Positions 42,831 through 54,873 are shown, counted from the stretch's first letter. The stretch is DNA of 64,000 bases from Crossaster papposus (GCA_037893245.1 JBAIAA010000348.1:186001-250000), one strand, 5' to 3'. Numbers and translations: made by a program. The notes: generated by a model not told the origin, from the letters alone.

Positions 42831-42984
42831 ATAAATAAACAGTGTATACATACTCAATACAATTTGCGCCGCAAATTGTATTTTGCGGTGTACACTACAT
42901 GTACCTGGTACATATTTCTTGTACCAGTATGCAATCATTTAATTCAGTTTGCTTTACTAAGACAATATTTCTGCCTAAAGACCT

Positions 42985-43220
42985 GGGCCCAATTTCACGG
43001 CGCTGCTAAGCACACGATTTTCTGCTAACCGAGCCTCCGTCTATTTCATGGGGACCGTAAGCAGTAAGCTTAAATCAGTGACGTAACAATAGAATCTCCA
43101 TGCGCGCGCATACGTTAGCACAAAAAAGCCGTCAAATAGCGCTTAAGGTTAGCAAATTTTTCTGCTAAAGTTAGCACAACTTTTCCGCTAACTGTTAAGC
43201 AGCGCCGTGAAATTGGGCCC
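42985..43220. mobile_element. MITE-B variant
   Basis: GGGCCCAATTTCACGGCGCT ... AGCGCCGTGAAATTGGGCCC perfect 20-bp ends; the interior differs from other MITE-B copies (CTGCTAACC, GTTAGCAC). Confidence 0.8.
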
Positions 43221-44026
43221 AGTTCATACTCTTCGCGAAAGCGAATTTGTGACTCCAGGGAAGGTTTTTTTCGCGCCGTGATTCTGCAACAGTTGAACAC
43301 ATTTCAACCCCGGCGGATACTCGTAAAGCGAATGCTTCGTGGCGTTAAACTGGCATCGCATTCGCTTTCGCGTGAAGTATGATGTGTTTGGACTTGTGTC
43401 AAGACATTGTATACGATCATCAGTACCACATAAAAATTAAAAAAATCACAATCCCTAAAGAACTGTAAAAATGTCTTGAGAATATTTCCCCCTCAAAAAT
43501 GGGGGGAAACAAGTGCCCATGCACTACTTTTAATTCTAATTTTTGATTCTATTTTGTTCTCCTACTTTTTAACTCCTACTTCAAAACCTGTCTGCAACTC
43601 CTAACGTTTTGACCCAAGACTAAATGTGACCTGTTCCAATGAAACCCGGACAAAGTCGACTTTTTATTTTTTCAGATTTTGCTTTTTTCAAATTCTCTAG
43701 GTTTTCAGCTTTAAAATGATGTATCATTTACATATGTACCCCCACCCTATCTTCCCTGGGGTCTGGATTTAGTGATAGAACCCTGAAAACCTAATTATGA
43801 GATAAACAGCTTTGAAGTTCAGAAAAGCGTATTATTTCTATACACAAATGTTTCACAAAATTGACAAAAAAACACACTTCTGGTAGACGGATTTTGTTAA
43901 AATTTGAGGAGATTGTAGATTAATAGTGAGTGACTTAGGAAAACCTAAAACCTCAAAATGGTAAAATCCATCAAGAAATGACTTCAGGAGTACATTGTGA
44001 CAAAATACATTGTGCGACTTTGTCCG

Positions 44027-44063
44027 GGTTTCATTCATTCATTCATTCATTCATTCATTCATT
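44027..44063. repeat. (ATTC)n microsatellite
   Basis: About nine ATTC units. Confidence 0.95.
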
Positions 44064-44138
44064 CTCACCATGTTTTGTATCATGTTTTTGATGGTGTGGG
44101 TGTACTAACTATAGATGAATTTTTTAACGGTTGTGTAG

Positions 44139-44256
44139 CGATTTTCTGAGCCTTAACTCCTCGTGGCGTTCGGTGCGTATTTACAAACCCGGGAGGGGCC
44201 GTTTGAGCGTTCCGGGGCTAGGAGTCATTGACGACATTGTCGACGAGGATGAAGAG
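44139..44256 (+). CDS. DENND2-like protein, linker exon
   Basis: Frame DFLSLNSSWRSVRIYKPGRG and VIDDIVDEDEE, ending GAAGAG|GTAGGG in phase 0, which matches the next exon. The start is set at TGTAG|C (phase 2); AG at 44150 in the same phase is an alternative. GC-rich coding-like composition against an AT-rich intron supports it. No known domain. Confidence 0.65.
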
Positions 44257-44490
44257 GTAGGGGTCGGCATGGGTCACTGAAGGGTCAAAGATTGTTTTCT
44301 TGGTACTGTCTGTTTGCATGCGGGTCTACAGGCATGCATGTAGTTGCGTGTACCGGTACCTTGGACTAATCATGTGCATGTATTGGTACATGACTTTGGC
44401 TATTCTTTGAGAATGGGACCAGCCTAGCATGTCTAATGAACTGTGTTAAAACATCTTGTTTGCACACCATTTTATAAAGTTACTATCAGA

Positions 44491-44758
44491 GGCCAATTTC
44501 ATGGAGCTGCTAAGCAAAAAAATTTGCTTAGCACAAAAAAGTCTTGCTCAGTAAAAAGCAGGTTACCAGCCAAAACTCCATACATGTGCTTTTCATGCTA
44601 AGCAAAAACCAGCTGAATACCAGTAACAAACAATATATACATGAAATATATACACAATATATACACAATATATACTGAAAATTTGGCTCGTAACCCTGTT
44701 TTTGCTAAGGTAGAATTTTCATGCTAAGCAAATTTGTGTGCTCCATGAAATTGGTCCC
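44491..44758. mobile_element. MITE-B copy
   Basis: GGCCAATTTCATGGAGCTGC at the left; the right end CTCCATGAAATTGGTCCC is shortened. It holds a small ATATATACACA expansion near 44640-44675. Confidence 0.75.
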
Positions 44759-44788
44759 AGCTCTGTCATGTTTGTAGTCAAGTCTGTA

Positions 44789-45126
44789 TTAAAGGTAGGA
44801 TACACCATTGGTAAAATTATCATGAATGGTTGGATTAGGGGGGTTGTATTTTATAGTAAATATCTTTTCAACTGACCTGTTCAAAGTTTTACAAATATAC
44901 CGTAGATGCTGAGAAAAGCAAGAAAAAAACGACGTTCGTTTTTAACCGTCATCGGGCAGTGGTTCTTATTTTGTCATTCAATTTTTCAGAACAATTACTT
45001 GATATCTAGCGCAATCTTTTTGCTGGATGCCTAGAATCATTATTTACTTTCAAACGAGTAATATATTTTTTAATAATTCGGTAGTAACATTTTTCGATAT
45101 CTGCAAAAGGTGTATCCTACCTTTAA
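44789..45126. mobile_element. MITE-C, TTAA-flanked copy (opposite orientation)
   Basis: TTAA|AGGTAGGATACACC ... GGTGTATCCTACCT|TTAA. ATATCTAGCGCAATC in the right half. Confidence 0.85.
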
Positions 45127-45231
45127 GATAGGTTGCATTGTAGATCACTGCATGTACTGTGTACACGTAACAATGTCAAATAATAGAAGTATAGAAGAAT
45201 ATATGTGCCGATCTTTAGCTGGAAGTTTAGT

Positions 45232-45391
45232 CGGACGCGAGTCGGACGCGAGTCGGACGCGAGTCGGACGCGAGTCGGACACGAGTCGGACGCGAGTCGG
45301 ACGCGAGTCGGACGCGAGTCGGACGCGAGTCGGACGCGAGTCGGACGCGAGTCGGACGCGAGTCGGACGCGAGTCGGACGCGAGTCGGACA
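45232..45391. repeat. Minisatellite, 11-bp unit (TCGGACGCGAG)
   Basis: About 14 units, nearly perfect (one TCGGACACGAG variant near 45280, the last ends GGACACC). Three units make 33 bp, so open frames appear in all phases on both strands; these are not genes. CpG-rich island inside AT-rich intron. Confidence 0.97.
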
Positions 45392-45546
45392 CCATAATCA
45401 CTAAGCCATGGCATTCGATCCAAGATCAAGTCGCGAGATACCGGTAAGACGAGTTACACTTCCTAAGATGCGCCTTAGCGTTTCACGAAATCGGTCCTAC
45501 TGTCTATTTAAAATGGACTTTTGTTTATTTGTTTTCCTCCTCGTAG

Positions 45547-45693
45547 CTGTTGCGGAAGATTAGCGTCGACAGGAAGACCAGCATCGAGGAGAAGGTGCCC
45601 TCTAGCTCCAATGCGTATGCAGAGCCGGGCAGCCATGTTGTCAACGACATCGAGCCAGAACCATCAGTCAGACAACGCAGCCGTCTCATCACG
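45547..45693 (+). CDS. DENND2-like protein, linker exon
   Basis: Phase 0 at both ends, 49 codons: LLRKISVDRKTSIEEKVPSS ... NDIEPEPSVRQRSRLIT. Acceptor CCTCGTAG, donor ACG|GTAAAT. Charged, Ser-rich, no known domain. Its end phase matches the exon at 55758. Confidence 0.75.
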
Positions 45694-45836
45694 GTAAATA
45701 GAATCTCAGATCCTTCCAATCCTTTTCAAATCTGCCATAAATTGAATATTTGTGTGGCTTTCTGGCAAATGAGGTGGAACTGGGCAGAACCCCTAGTGGA
45801 GAAAACTGCAAACAACTTGACTTGGTTTGCTTACAG

Positions 45837-46094
45837 CCAGTTGGCGTCGTTCGCATCGTATGCCGTGTTTATACACCCAATTTGTTCAGGATTCCAAACG
45901 GAAGACGGATAACCACGTCAAGAACAAATGCTGGAAATATCTGTCAGCGGGCGGCTCGCAACAAGCAAGTAGAAAATATATTAGGGTGTGCTTCCCACAG
46001 ATGCCGGCCTGAACCCGTCTCGAATCAAGATTCGTGAAAAAGAATTTTGCACCTGGGCCCAGTCAATGTAACAATTAATCCCGGCGCAAAATGT
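45837..46094. mobile_element. MITE-A, strongly diverged copy
   Basis: GCCAGTTGGCGTCG at the left and CCCGGCGCAAAATG at the right, with CACAGATGCCGGCCTGAACC inside. The oldest-looking copy. Confidence 0.55.
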
Positions 46095-47149
46095 TTAAAA
46101 AAAATTGATTTTATAGCATTTACAAACGTTTCTACAAATGGGCACAAAAAGTTTCTAGAGTAATGTTTTCACGAGAAAGAAACGTGTGCTTAATCACTCC
46201 CCCCCCCCCCCCCCCCCCCCCCCCACTGTGTTGACAACTATCTAACACCTGCATTATTAAACCAAATAAGCTGAAAGCTTAACATTTGATTGCCTCTACC
46301 ATCCACAATTTTTTATTTTAAAAATAGGGTTGAATGGCTTTACTGACTCTCGACTCTCGAGTCCTATTCATTTGGCGTTTAAGAATTTCAGATGTTTCTT
46401 ATCCGACCATATCATGTGTTCCATTATCACGCCCACTCAATAATGACCCTGACTCTTTCTATATACTATTGTACACTCGATTTCCTATTCAATAGTCTTC
46501 AGTAAACAAGCAGATCTTGTTTAGATTTGTGCAACCGGGACATTTTCTACCGCCGTACACCGGTAGCTCGGTTATCGTTGCAGACACAAGCTGTTGAAAG
46601 CTTTTAAGAGTTGAAATAGCCTGAGTTTGTTGATGTTTTGGGGTCGTTTTGGGAAATTATATTTACATAATGGACAGATATGAAATGACAAATCAGGTGA
46701 GTTAAATGCCAAAGAAGATTGGTAGTAGGTGGTGGTAGACGGAATCTGTAGCTGGACACGTTGCACAGTAGCTAAAACCTACATACTGTACAGGAAGTGG
46801 TTACACTGGTAGACATGATAGACAATTGTTCTAAATCTTGCTTTGTACATTGTACGACTGTACATGTATACAATGTACATGTGTACATGAGATTAATGTA
46901 CAAGGATTGTACTGAACGCAATGTATTCAGATACCGGTACAACGATTTATGGAGGAATAACAGTCGTGATTTACAGTTTTGATATCAGCAGTTCTGACAA
47001 AAGGTTGTACATTGTATGTGCTTTAACAACAAAATGTATTTTTCCGTTACTTTATGTTGAACCTTTGCGTGCAGAAAACACAACTTGTTTAGATTCTGTT
47101 ATTACACTTCAGTACTTAACACTGTAGGCCTACACGTGACAAAGCATGT

Positions 47150-47910
47150 ATTCGCATTTTTGTATCACTGTGGAGACATGGCTTTGTTCTCGTGTACAAA
47201 ATGGTTAGAAAGTCGAGCACGTTTTTGCAAAATGCTCCCATTTTAACCATAATTTTGTTCATGGGTTAAAATTTCGACCCAATATACCCTATATTATACC
47301 CTAACCCAAACACTAACCCTAACCCACATTCTAACCCTAGTTTTTGAGTAATTTAAGTACAATCCAAAAATCTAATTCGTGAAATTCCTAATGGAGACCT
47401 ATTCATCTATAGAAATTTACCCTCCGGAGACGTTTTTTCTCCATTGTACACATTGTGTTCATGTCTCCAGAGGGTACTGTATTTCGGAACAGAAAACGAA
47501 ACTTTTTAGATTGTGTTTTACACTTTTAATACAATGTACACATGACAAAGCACACACCCTTACCCAGACATTGTACAAACTGTACATGATGAATAATCTG
47601 TTATTCTGTTGAGTACTTAACACATTCTAAGACATATTTTATCAAATTTGTATCCATGTGGGGACATCTCTTTGTTCTCATGTACAAAATTCCCTAAATG
47701 TCGAGGGCTATTTTCAAAGTAGTCCTATTTACCCTAGATTTAAGTTCCTGGACTATAACCCTAGCCTGTTCTTCCCTAGAGCTCAAAGGTCATTTTGGGA
47801 CCAATTGCGACAGATAAAGGAAAATTTGTAGTTTGTGGGTAAAACTCAAAAAATATATTTTGTGAAACCCTGTGGAGACCTATTCACTCCCATTGTCCTC
47901 ATTGTGCTCA
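47150..47910. repeat. Second pair of the GGAGAC-block repeat with CCCTAA-like tracts
   Basis: 47150-47480 is close to 42178-42480; 47640-47910 is a diverged copy. TACCCTAACCCAAACACTA then ACCCTAACCC at 47286-47320 resembles degenerate telomere-type hexamers. Confidence 0.6.
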
Positions 47911-48613
47911 GGTCCGCTGCACAGGGAACCGATTTTAGAATCGGGCTAACAATATACATATAATTCAGTGTTCTAATCACTCAACCATTCCAAAGTACAA
48001 ACTTACCCAGAAATAATTGTTCACTAGTTGAATTATTGAAATGAGGAATACAAACATTGACGCATGGTGTTTTTTTAAATGGACAACTATGCAGTGGAAA
48101 GCTCTAATGTAATTGACGCTACAGGTGTGTGCTTTTAGCAACAGGGGCCAATTTCACGGAGCTGCTAAGCACAAAAAAATTGCTTAGCATGAAAATTTGT
48201 CCTTGGTAAAAACAAGGTTACAGACCAAATTTTCACGTGATCTTTATTGTTTTTGATTTATAATCAGCTGGTTTTTTTATTAGCATGAAAAACACGTAGA
48301 ATTTTGGCTGATAACTTGTTTTTATTGAGTAAGACTTTTTTGTGCTAAGCAAATTTTTGTGCTTAGCAGCTCCGTGAAATTGGCCCCAGGTCTGCACAAT
48401 GTACGGAATTTAGAATCGGGCTAACAATATACATATAATTCAGTGTTCTAATCACTCAACCATTCCAAAGTACAAACTTACACAGAAATAATTGTTCACT
48501 AGTTGAATTATTGAAATGAGGAATACAAACATTGACGCATGTTTTTTTTTTAAATGGACAACTATGCAGTGGAAAGCTAATTGACGCTGCAGGTGTGTGC
48601 TTTTAGCGACAGG
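47911..48613. repeat. Local tandem duplication with a MITE-B at its junction
   Basis: About 230 bp (GAATCGGGCTAACAATATAC ... GTGTGTGCTTTTAGC) at 47911-48143 recurs at 48389-48613, offset 475 bp. Between them sits the MITE-B copy 48144-48387. The right copy has lost a few bases (GCTCTAATG against GCTA). Confidence 0.85.
48144..48387. mobile_element. MITE-B, full copy
   Basis: GGGGCCAATTTCACGGAGCT ... AGCTCCGTGAAATTGGCCCC, perfect 20-bp ends. Confidence 0.85.
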
Positions 48614-48675
48614 TGATTAATGTATCGGTGTGCTTGATGACTCAACGCGGCAGGTGTTTGTTGCCAGCAAACTAT

Positions 48676-49114
48676 ATGTGACCTATCATCACAAAATGAG
48701 CGTAAAGTCGGCAAAATCAAAAATCGAGATATGGGTATTTCTAAATTCTGTGGAAACAGAGCTTTCCAATGGTATATAACACTTGGAGGTTTGATACTCA
48801 ATAAAATTATATTTTTTATTTTTATTTTTTAGTCTAGAGTCTTAATACAGAGATTATGAGAAAACGGGCATTTCTTGCGAGAAATTGTGTGAAAGGCATA
48901 GAAAGGCATAGTCAAAATTGTCTCAAAAACTAATGTTGTTTTTATATGATCGATCATCGTCCTGAAAAATTGGGAATTGATTGTTGGGGATTTAGTCTTA
49001 AAAAAACCATATAATCTCAAAATCGACCACCCCTTCAAATTTTGACTTTGACTGGCCGTACTGGGAAATCACTCCGTGCGACTTTACGCTCATTTTGTGA
49101 TGACAGGTCACATA
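48676..49114. repeat. MITE-F-like palindrome (TGTGACCTGTCATCAC ends)
   Basis: ATGTGACCTATCATCACAAA and TTTGTGATGACAGGTCACAT are inverted, followed by ATGAGCGTAAAGTCG / CGACTTTACGCTCAT. The interior carries short mirrored pieces (AAAATCGA). A partial relative lies at 51518-51556. Confidence 0.8.
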
Positions 49115-50813
49115 TTTTAACATTATGATTTTAAGGTACACATTTGAAATTTTGGGCATTTTTGTTTGAAACGGCGAAAGTGCTCACGATTGAAAGACAG
49201 TGGCTCAAAAGCTAACCTTCTGTATCTTCCCAAGAAAACAATATCCTAAGATCTTGATTTCAGTTACGAAGTTGCTGAATGCTATTTTGAAATGCGGCAT
49301 GCATGTTTTTTTGTGTAGCCGGGTGCAGCTTTGAGTGACGTCAGGCAAGTTTTTGCATTGCAAATTTGCACAAGTTGAACACATTTTACGTCCGTCGAAT
49401 TTCACAGCAACTGCTTTGTGAAGTCATTCGTATCACATCGCAGCGCATTTAAGTATGAACCGGCCTTTATTTTGCGTATTTTTTTGTATTAAATTTTTGT
49501 GACATGAAATTGGAGCCAGTCTGTGGAATTCCGAAATGAAATCATTTGCCTGTAGATCCGCAAATCTCATACAATTGAGTTTAGTGTGGAACTTTGCTCC
49601 CTGGAGGATTGGGGTTTGGTGGCCTACCTTTTGGGCCGAGGACAATCTGTGAGTCACTAATTTGTATGGAATTAGCAGTCGTGACCATCGGTCATAAATA
49701 CAGGCAGAGGTACAGTGTATATGAATGCCTACATCTACCGGCATTGTTACAGTGCAGAAGATTTAGAAAATTGTAAAACTGAACAGTGAATAGGCCTATG
49801 AATTCCTTTTGCTTTGATTGTATAGATCGAGTGTTTTCTATGACGACAAATGCACCTTGGTTTTACTTTAATTTTTTTCTTGTAATTTCAAGGGAGTATT
49901 AAACCATATTCCTGCGCAGTGTTTTGTATTCTACTTTTACTTTCATTGTGCATTCAAAGAATGGTGCATCTTTACTTCTTTCGAGAGCTATGCATGTGGT
50001 ACATGTACATGTGTTTTGAAAGAACTTTCCCAGAAGGAAGTGGACTGTGCATAGGTACCGGTAGCAGCCATTTATTTGTTTGAAATGTACCGATCTACAG
50101 GTGTGTCTGTAATGGCGTGTCTGTAATGCTACAATGATTCTTCAACAATGGTATTTCGCTGGAATGGAACATTGAATTGTCAGTTTTGCTGAATCATTTT
50201 AAACTTCGACCTGCCGTGTACAGAATTTGAGAGAATGTCGAGTTTTGTTTTTGTGGAGACGACAACCGATCCGGCTACCTATTTCAGAACTGCAAGTAAT
50301 TTGTCCACAGTTGGCTTTCGACCGAAGATTCTAAGCATGTCTGGTATCTAACCTGATTAGTCTGAGGATGAAATGACGGTTGAACACCAGAACATGTTTC
50401 TGTCCTGTTGGTAAGCGCAATTGTCTGAACAGTTTGACGTGCTCGTCAACAGAACTGATATACTACATGTACCAGTACCGGTACATGTACAGTGTATATT
50501 GGAATAGGCCAACACCAGCAATATTGATGTTATTGGTCGTGTTCGTCAGCCATAACCCTTTATATAAACCTCTCTGCAGCTTTCCAATTGTGTGTGCGCC
50601 CACCTCAAACATTCCATGCCATTGCAGCTGGTATAGTCGGCCAATTCAGTATGAAATTCAGCGGATGCGGATTTGCGGATTTGTTTGTGCCTGTCCGCGA
50701 TATTGAGCTACCATGAACATCTGTGTGGTTTTTTCCATGGATCTAAACAAGTGAAACTGCATCTTTGAAGGATTTGTTGTACAAGTTGGACTTTGTTGAG
50801 ATATATGCTGAGT

Positions 50814-50879
50814 ATGACGTTGCAAGAGCGAAGAAGCGAAGTGGAATGTCCGACGGCGAGTCTAAGTGGAAGCTATAGG
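50814..50879 (+). CDS. Internal alternative first exon of the DENND2-like gene
   Basis: ATG at 50814 (A at -3) opens MTLQERRSEVECPTASLSGS YR, 22 codons, and ends TATAGG|GTAAGA, a strong donor in phase 0. The next coding exon (55758) begins in phase 0, so the splice keeps the frame. An in-frame TGA at 50766 lies upstream, with one weaker in-frame ATG at 50805 (MLS added). This gives a short protein lacking the large N-terminal exon but keeping the DENN region. Family precedent: ST5/DENND2B makes several N-terminally different isoforms. Evidence is signal and phase only. Confidence 0.5.
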
Positions 50880-50997
50880 GTAAGAAAAATAAAAATTAAA
50901 TACAAAAACAAATTCAAAAATATCTTTTTTTTTAAATTCACTGATTTCTTTTAACCAAATTATAATAAAATAATAAGAATAAAAAAATCAATAAAAA

Positions 50998-51291
50998 AAT
51001 CACTGATTTCTGTTAATTAAATTAAATTTATTGTTTTGTATTGTGCACCATGAGCGTCTTGCTTGGCAGATACCGGCGCCTTATAAATGTTCATTATTAT
51101 TATTATTAGGGATTGGAAAGGAAAAAAATATATAAAACAAAATATATAAAAAATTAAAAATTAAATAATAATAATAAAATTAAAAAAAAAGAATCACTGA
51201 TTTCTGTTAATTAAATTAAATTTATTGTTTCGTATTGTGTGCCATGAGCGCCATGAGCGCCTTATAAAAAAGTTCATTATTATTATTAAGG
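50998..51291 (+). repeat. Two copies of a retroposon 3'-tail-like unit ending in (ATT)n
   Basis: AATCACTGATTTCTGTTAAT ... CACCATGAGCG ... GCGCCTTATAAATGTTC then ATT repeats at about 50998-51108, and again at 51192-51291. The GCGCCTTATAAA + (ATT)n ending resembles the 3' end of the LINE at 13481 (GCGCATTATAAATCC + (ATT)n), so these may be L2-type tails or SINEs. Confidence 0.55.
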
Positions 51292-52434
51292 ATTGGATTT
51301 ATACTAAGAACCCCCATTTCTGTCAATCTATCCCCTTGAAGAAAATGTTTACAAATTAATTCAAAACAAACACATGTATACATGTAACATCCAATATCAT
51401 TTTAAGCAGCAAAAAAAACCAAGAAATGCTCAAAATCTAAAGAAAGGTGCTTGACAACTAGCCTGAATGAAGTTTTATCTCTGTGAATGCTATAAATTCC
51501 AAGAAAACAATACCATATGCGACCTGGCACCACGAAATGAGCGGAAAGTCGCACATAGCCAAAACAAGTTATCAGCCGAAACGTCAATTTTTCAAGTGGG
51601 AGGTTGTTTTGGAGTTGTTAACGTTTTTACATACAAAAAAAAATTCTTTATCATATCCCAAAAATTTATAGCTCAATTAAAACTCTAAAGTATGTTTTTT
51701 TGTGGCTGAATTGCACTGATTGGTAGTATAGTTGGCACGGTTCACAGACTTTGAACTCTGTTTTCTCAAAACAAGAAAGCATGACTTCAGCTATTTAAAG
51801 AGTATAGCGGCGCCTAGAAATTAGCTACGAACGTGTACAGTTCCTTAGAAGGAAAATCTATACTGTTTTTCCAATTTTCTATTTTAATTCCAGTTGATCT
51901 CTTATCTGTAGATGCGCTAACTCAAACTTCCTGTGCCGTTGGCGCTATTAAGTGAATCAGGTTCTCCATGATTGGATATTGATAATTCCCCAGAAAAAAA
52001 CCTGAACACCTTCGCTGTATGCACACAGTCTATGTTTCAGGAAACTGGGATTTTTTTGTATACAAGTTTTTGGGGAACTGATGTCAGGAACTTTGGCCTT
52101 AATCCTGCAAGTTTGGAAAAAAATGCTGCGTCCATGGTGTACAGTCCAAATCGGTTCTTGTGCAGGAAATACTTAGCTTTGTAGACCAAGCAAAATTTAA
52201 ATGCTTTAGTGAAATTGGAGACAACTTTAGATCGAAACACCTAAAAAATACAGGACAATTGAAAAGTGTGTTTTCTATACACATGTATTTATGAAGCAAA
52301 TTAAACCCATCAAATATTTGTTCACTTCCAAACAAAATCATACAATGTATCTTTGTTATATATATTTATATTTACACACTAGTGTATCTCTTGTTTATCT
52401 GTCTAAGTTATGTCTCTGAAGAAGATCTTGTTAA

Positions 52435-52668
52435 CCAGTTCGCGCCGGATGACGTATATAAACGCAAAAAATTCCCCAAATTCAAAACGGATGACGCATA
52501 AACACGCCAAGTTCAAGTTCGGAAATGTATGTCAGCAGCGAGCAAGGCCGGAAATGCGTGGGTGTGCTTCCCGGCACTATCAGCCTGAACCCGCTTCGGA
52601 TCGAGTTTCGTTAAAAATAATCCCGCCCGTGGGCTTGGCGATGTTAAAATAATTCCGGCGCGAACTGG
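52435..52668. mobile_element. MITE-A, TTAA-flanked copy
   Basis: TTAA|CCAGTTCGCGCCGGATGA ... CCGGCGCGAACTGG|TTAA. Shares the AAGTTCAAGTTCGG variant with 63276-63509, so these two are close relatives. Confidence 0.88.
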
Positions 52669-54410
52669 TTAAGATCGAATTATTAGGCCCTCTTAACTTA
52701 TTTGATTTGTATCAGGTCATTCCAGCCAGTAAGCAGTTTGCAGCAGTTTTAATCTTATTCTTATTTAAGTTATTAAGGCAATTTATTCCATAGTTGTAGA
52801 TTATTACATTATACGTTGAGAGTTTTGAATGAAATGCCCTAAAACCTGTTAGTTTTTTTGTTAGAACTTTGAACTTGCCCAATGTCTGATCATCGATATA
52901 CCAATTATCACTCATCGCACAACACAAGGTTATTATATAGGGACGAGCGTGCACTTCCTTCCATATCTCCGTAAATGTCCGCCGAGTACACAGTCACGTC
53001 GTGTCATAGTGAACTCTGAAACAAGGAACTGCTGTTAAAAAAAAAACCACTAAATTGTCTTTCCTCAAAACTCGGGGGAATAACGTTGCATCAGGGTCAG
53101 GGAAGGCAATGTGGAAATACTCGTGAACTGTGTCACATGTACCGGTTCTTTGGATTTTTACGCTGTTGAAACGCTTACTTGTACCTACTATAGGCTCTGT
53201 GTCGTGCCCAAACTTTCTTAACTTTGTCGGAGATAAAACCAAGATGGATGATAATGTAGGTAGGTGTGGTGTTTTTCTTGTGTTGTTTCGGTATTTTGGG
53301 GTACCATTCAAGTTGGCATTGGAGGGAGGATTGATTTCATTTTGTCAGTGTTCTAAAGATGGCATTGAATATTAGATCTATTTATTTCAGCTACATGTAT
53401 GTACATGTACATTCATTCTTTTCATGCCCGGTGTTATGGGCACATTCCATGTAGGGTTTGCGTGCTAAAGGAAAATCTCTCTATACTCGAACCCTAAAAA
53501 CTTATTCAACCCGAAATGTTCAATATCGCGCGCCCTATCATGTCTTCTCCATTTTCTTTCATTATACCCTAACCCAAAACTACCGCTAACCTCCTTTACT
53601 GGAGACCCTAACCGCTAGGGTGACAGGAAAAAGTTCCCACAACTCGGCCAGCTTTTTTCAAACAAAATACATGTACATTGTCCCCCAAACTAGGTTTATG
53701 AGCACAAAATGATTGCAAATAGGTAATTCCGGGTCAAATCAACACGGTTTTCGCTTGACCCTCACTGATTCAAATGACATTTGGTGTTATGATTGGCCTA
53801 CATTTGAAAAACCCTCAAAACCTTTTTTTTGTTTTTTGTTGTTGTTGTATTAATTATTTTATTTGGTAGATTTTGGTTGTTAGTTTTTGAGATAGAGGTC
53901 AGTGAACTTTGAACTAATTAGCATGACCTCCAAACTTTAAGTATAAATTGTACATGTACTAGTATATTGTATCTCCAAATGTCTAGCACCTAGAAGGCCA
54001 AGTTGTTCGTCATTTTAAAGCTCTCTGAATAGTCTCCATTTCATGAAAAACAATCAAAATCTTAGTGCGAACCGTAGAAAAAAAAATGGACCTTTCACCT
54101 TGAATTATGAAAATAAGTACACTTCAAATTTTGTAATACTTACTCAAAAATGTATTTATGATGTTAGCAACAATCTTTAAAAACATTGTGATGGGCACTC
54201 TTAAAATGTTTGAGTTATGATTTTTGTAAAGATAGTTTTGTCAGGAGCAAAATGTGTACATTATGCAAATTTAAAAAACACCGTAGACTAGTGTAGACGT
54301 TATAGGACGTATTTTTTAAGATTTGCCACTTTTTTCTGTTTTCTTGGTTTAAAAAAGAACGTGCAAAGCATTCATGTATGGCTTAAGGCTGCCAGTTTCC
54401 GGTTATTAAA

Positions 54411-54535
54411 TTAACCGTGTAACTGTTGTTTTGCGGTTACGGTAACCAACATTTTTAAAAATTGTTTACATGAAAAATGAAAAATGTAACCGTGTAACCG
54501 TTCGAACGGTCGGGTAACCGTGTAACCGTGTAACC
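54411..54535. repeat. GTAACCGTGTAACC short repeat region
   Basis: Repeated AACCGTGTAACCGTT units and mirrored GGTTACGGTAACC in 54411-54540; low-complexity. Confidence 0.6.
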
Positions 54536-54873
54536 GTTGCAGGCTTAGTATGGCTAGGATTGAATGCCTTGCAATGTACATGTAACTAAAAGCATAGCAC
54601 GTGATGCACACTTTTTCTGGGGAATTGAACTTTTACACGAAGCTGTGCAGTCTTCACTAGAAACTTCAGAACCAGAGGGGTTGTCCCCACTTCCTTCACA
54701 GTGAATGATTCACTCCTTGTACCCTCTCTGTTTAGCAAAAGGGGTGATACATCTGTTGCCAATTAGGGATCAAGAATCCCTGTTGTCGCATGCGATTCAT
54801 CGCCAAAACTGTCACTTCAAAGGCTCCAACCTTCTTATTTTGTTGGGTGGGGAGGGTTTGAGTTCCTGGGGTT

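Larger units (their letters stand above)
40809..44138 (+). other. DENND2-like gene, intron after the large exon
   Basis: Contains MITE-C (41139-41525), a short inverted element (41631-41743), a 10-bp ATGTATACAA tandem (41950-42010), two copies of a repeat with TGTCTCCAGAGGGTACC-type blocks (42170-42480, 42500-42830), a MITE-B variant (42985-43220) and (ATTC)n (44027-44063). An unrecognised small exon may be here, because the flanking phases do not match. Confidence 0.6.
44257..45546 (+). other. DENND2-like gene intron with MITE-B, MITE-C and a minisatellite
   Basis: Order: MITE-B (44491-44758), MITE-C (44789-45126), the TCGGACGCGAG minisatellite (45232-45391), then the acceptor TTTCCTCCTCGTAG. 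Confidence 0.8.

Noticed and set aside
45110..45447. Four frames with SRTRVGRESDA-like repeats
   Set aside because: An 11-bp repeat reads open in every phase; they are products of the minisatellite.
52712..52954. 80-codon minus-strand frame (52712-52954)
   Set aside because: Could be a decayed retroposon 3' end, but no RT motif is visible, so no call is made.
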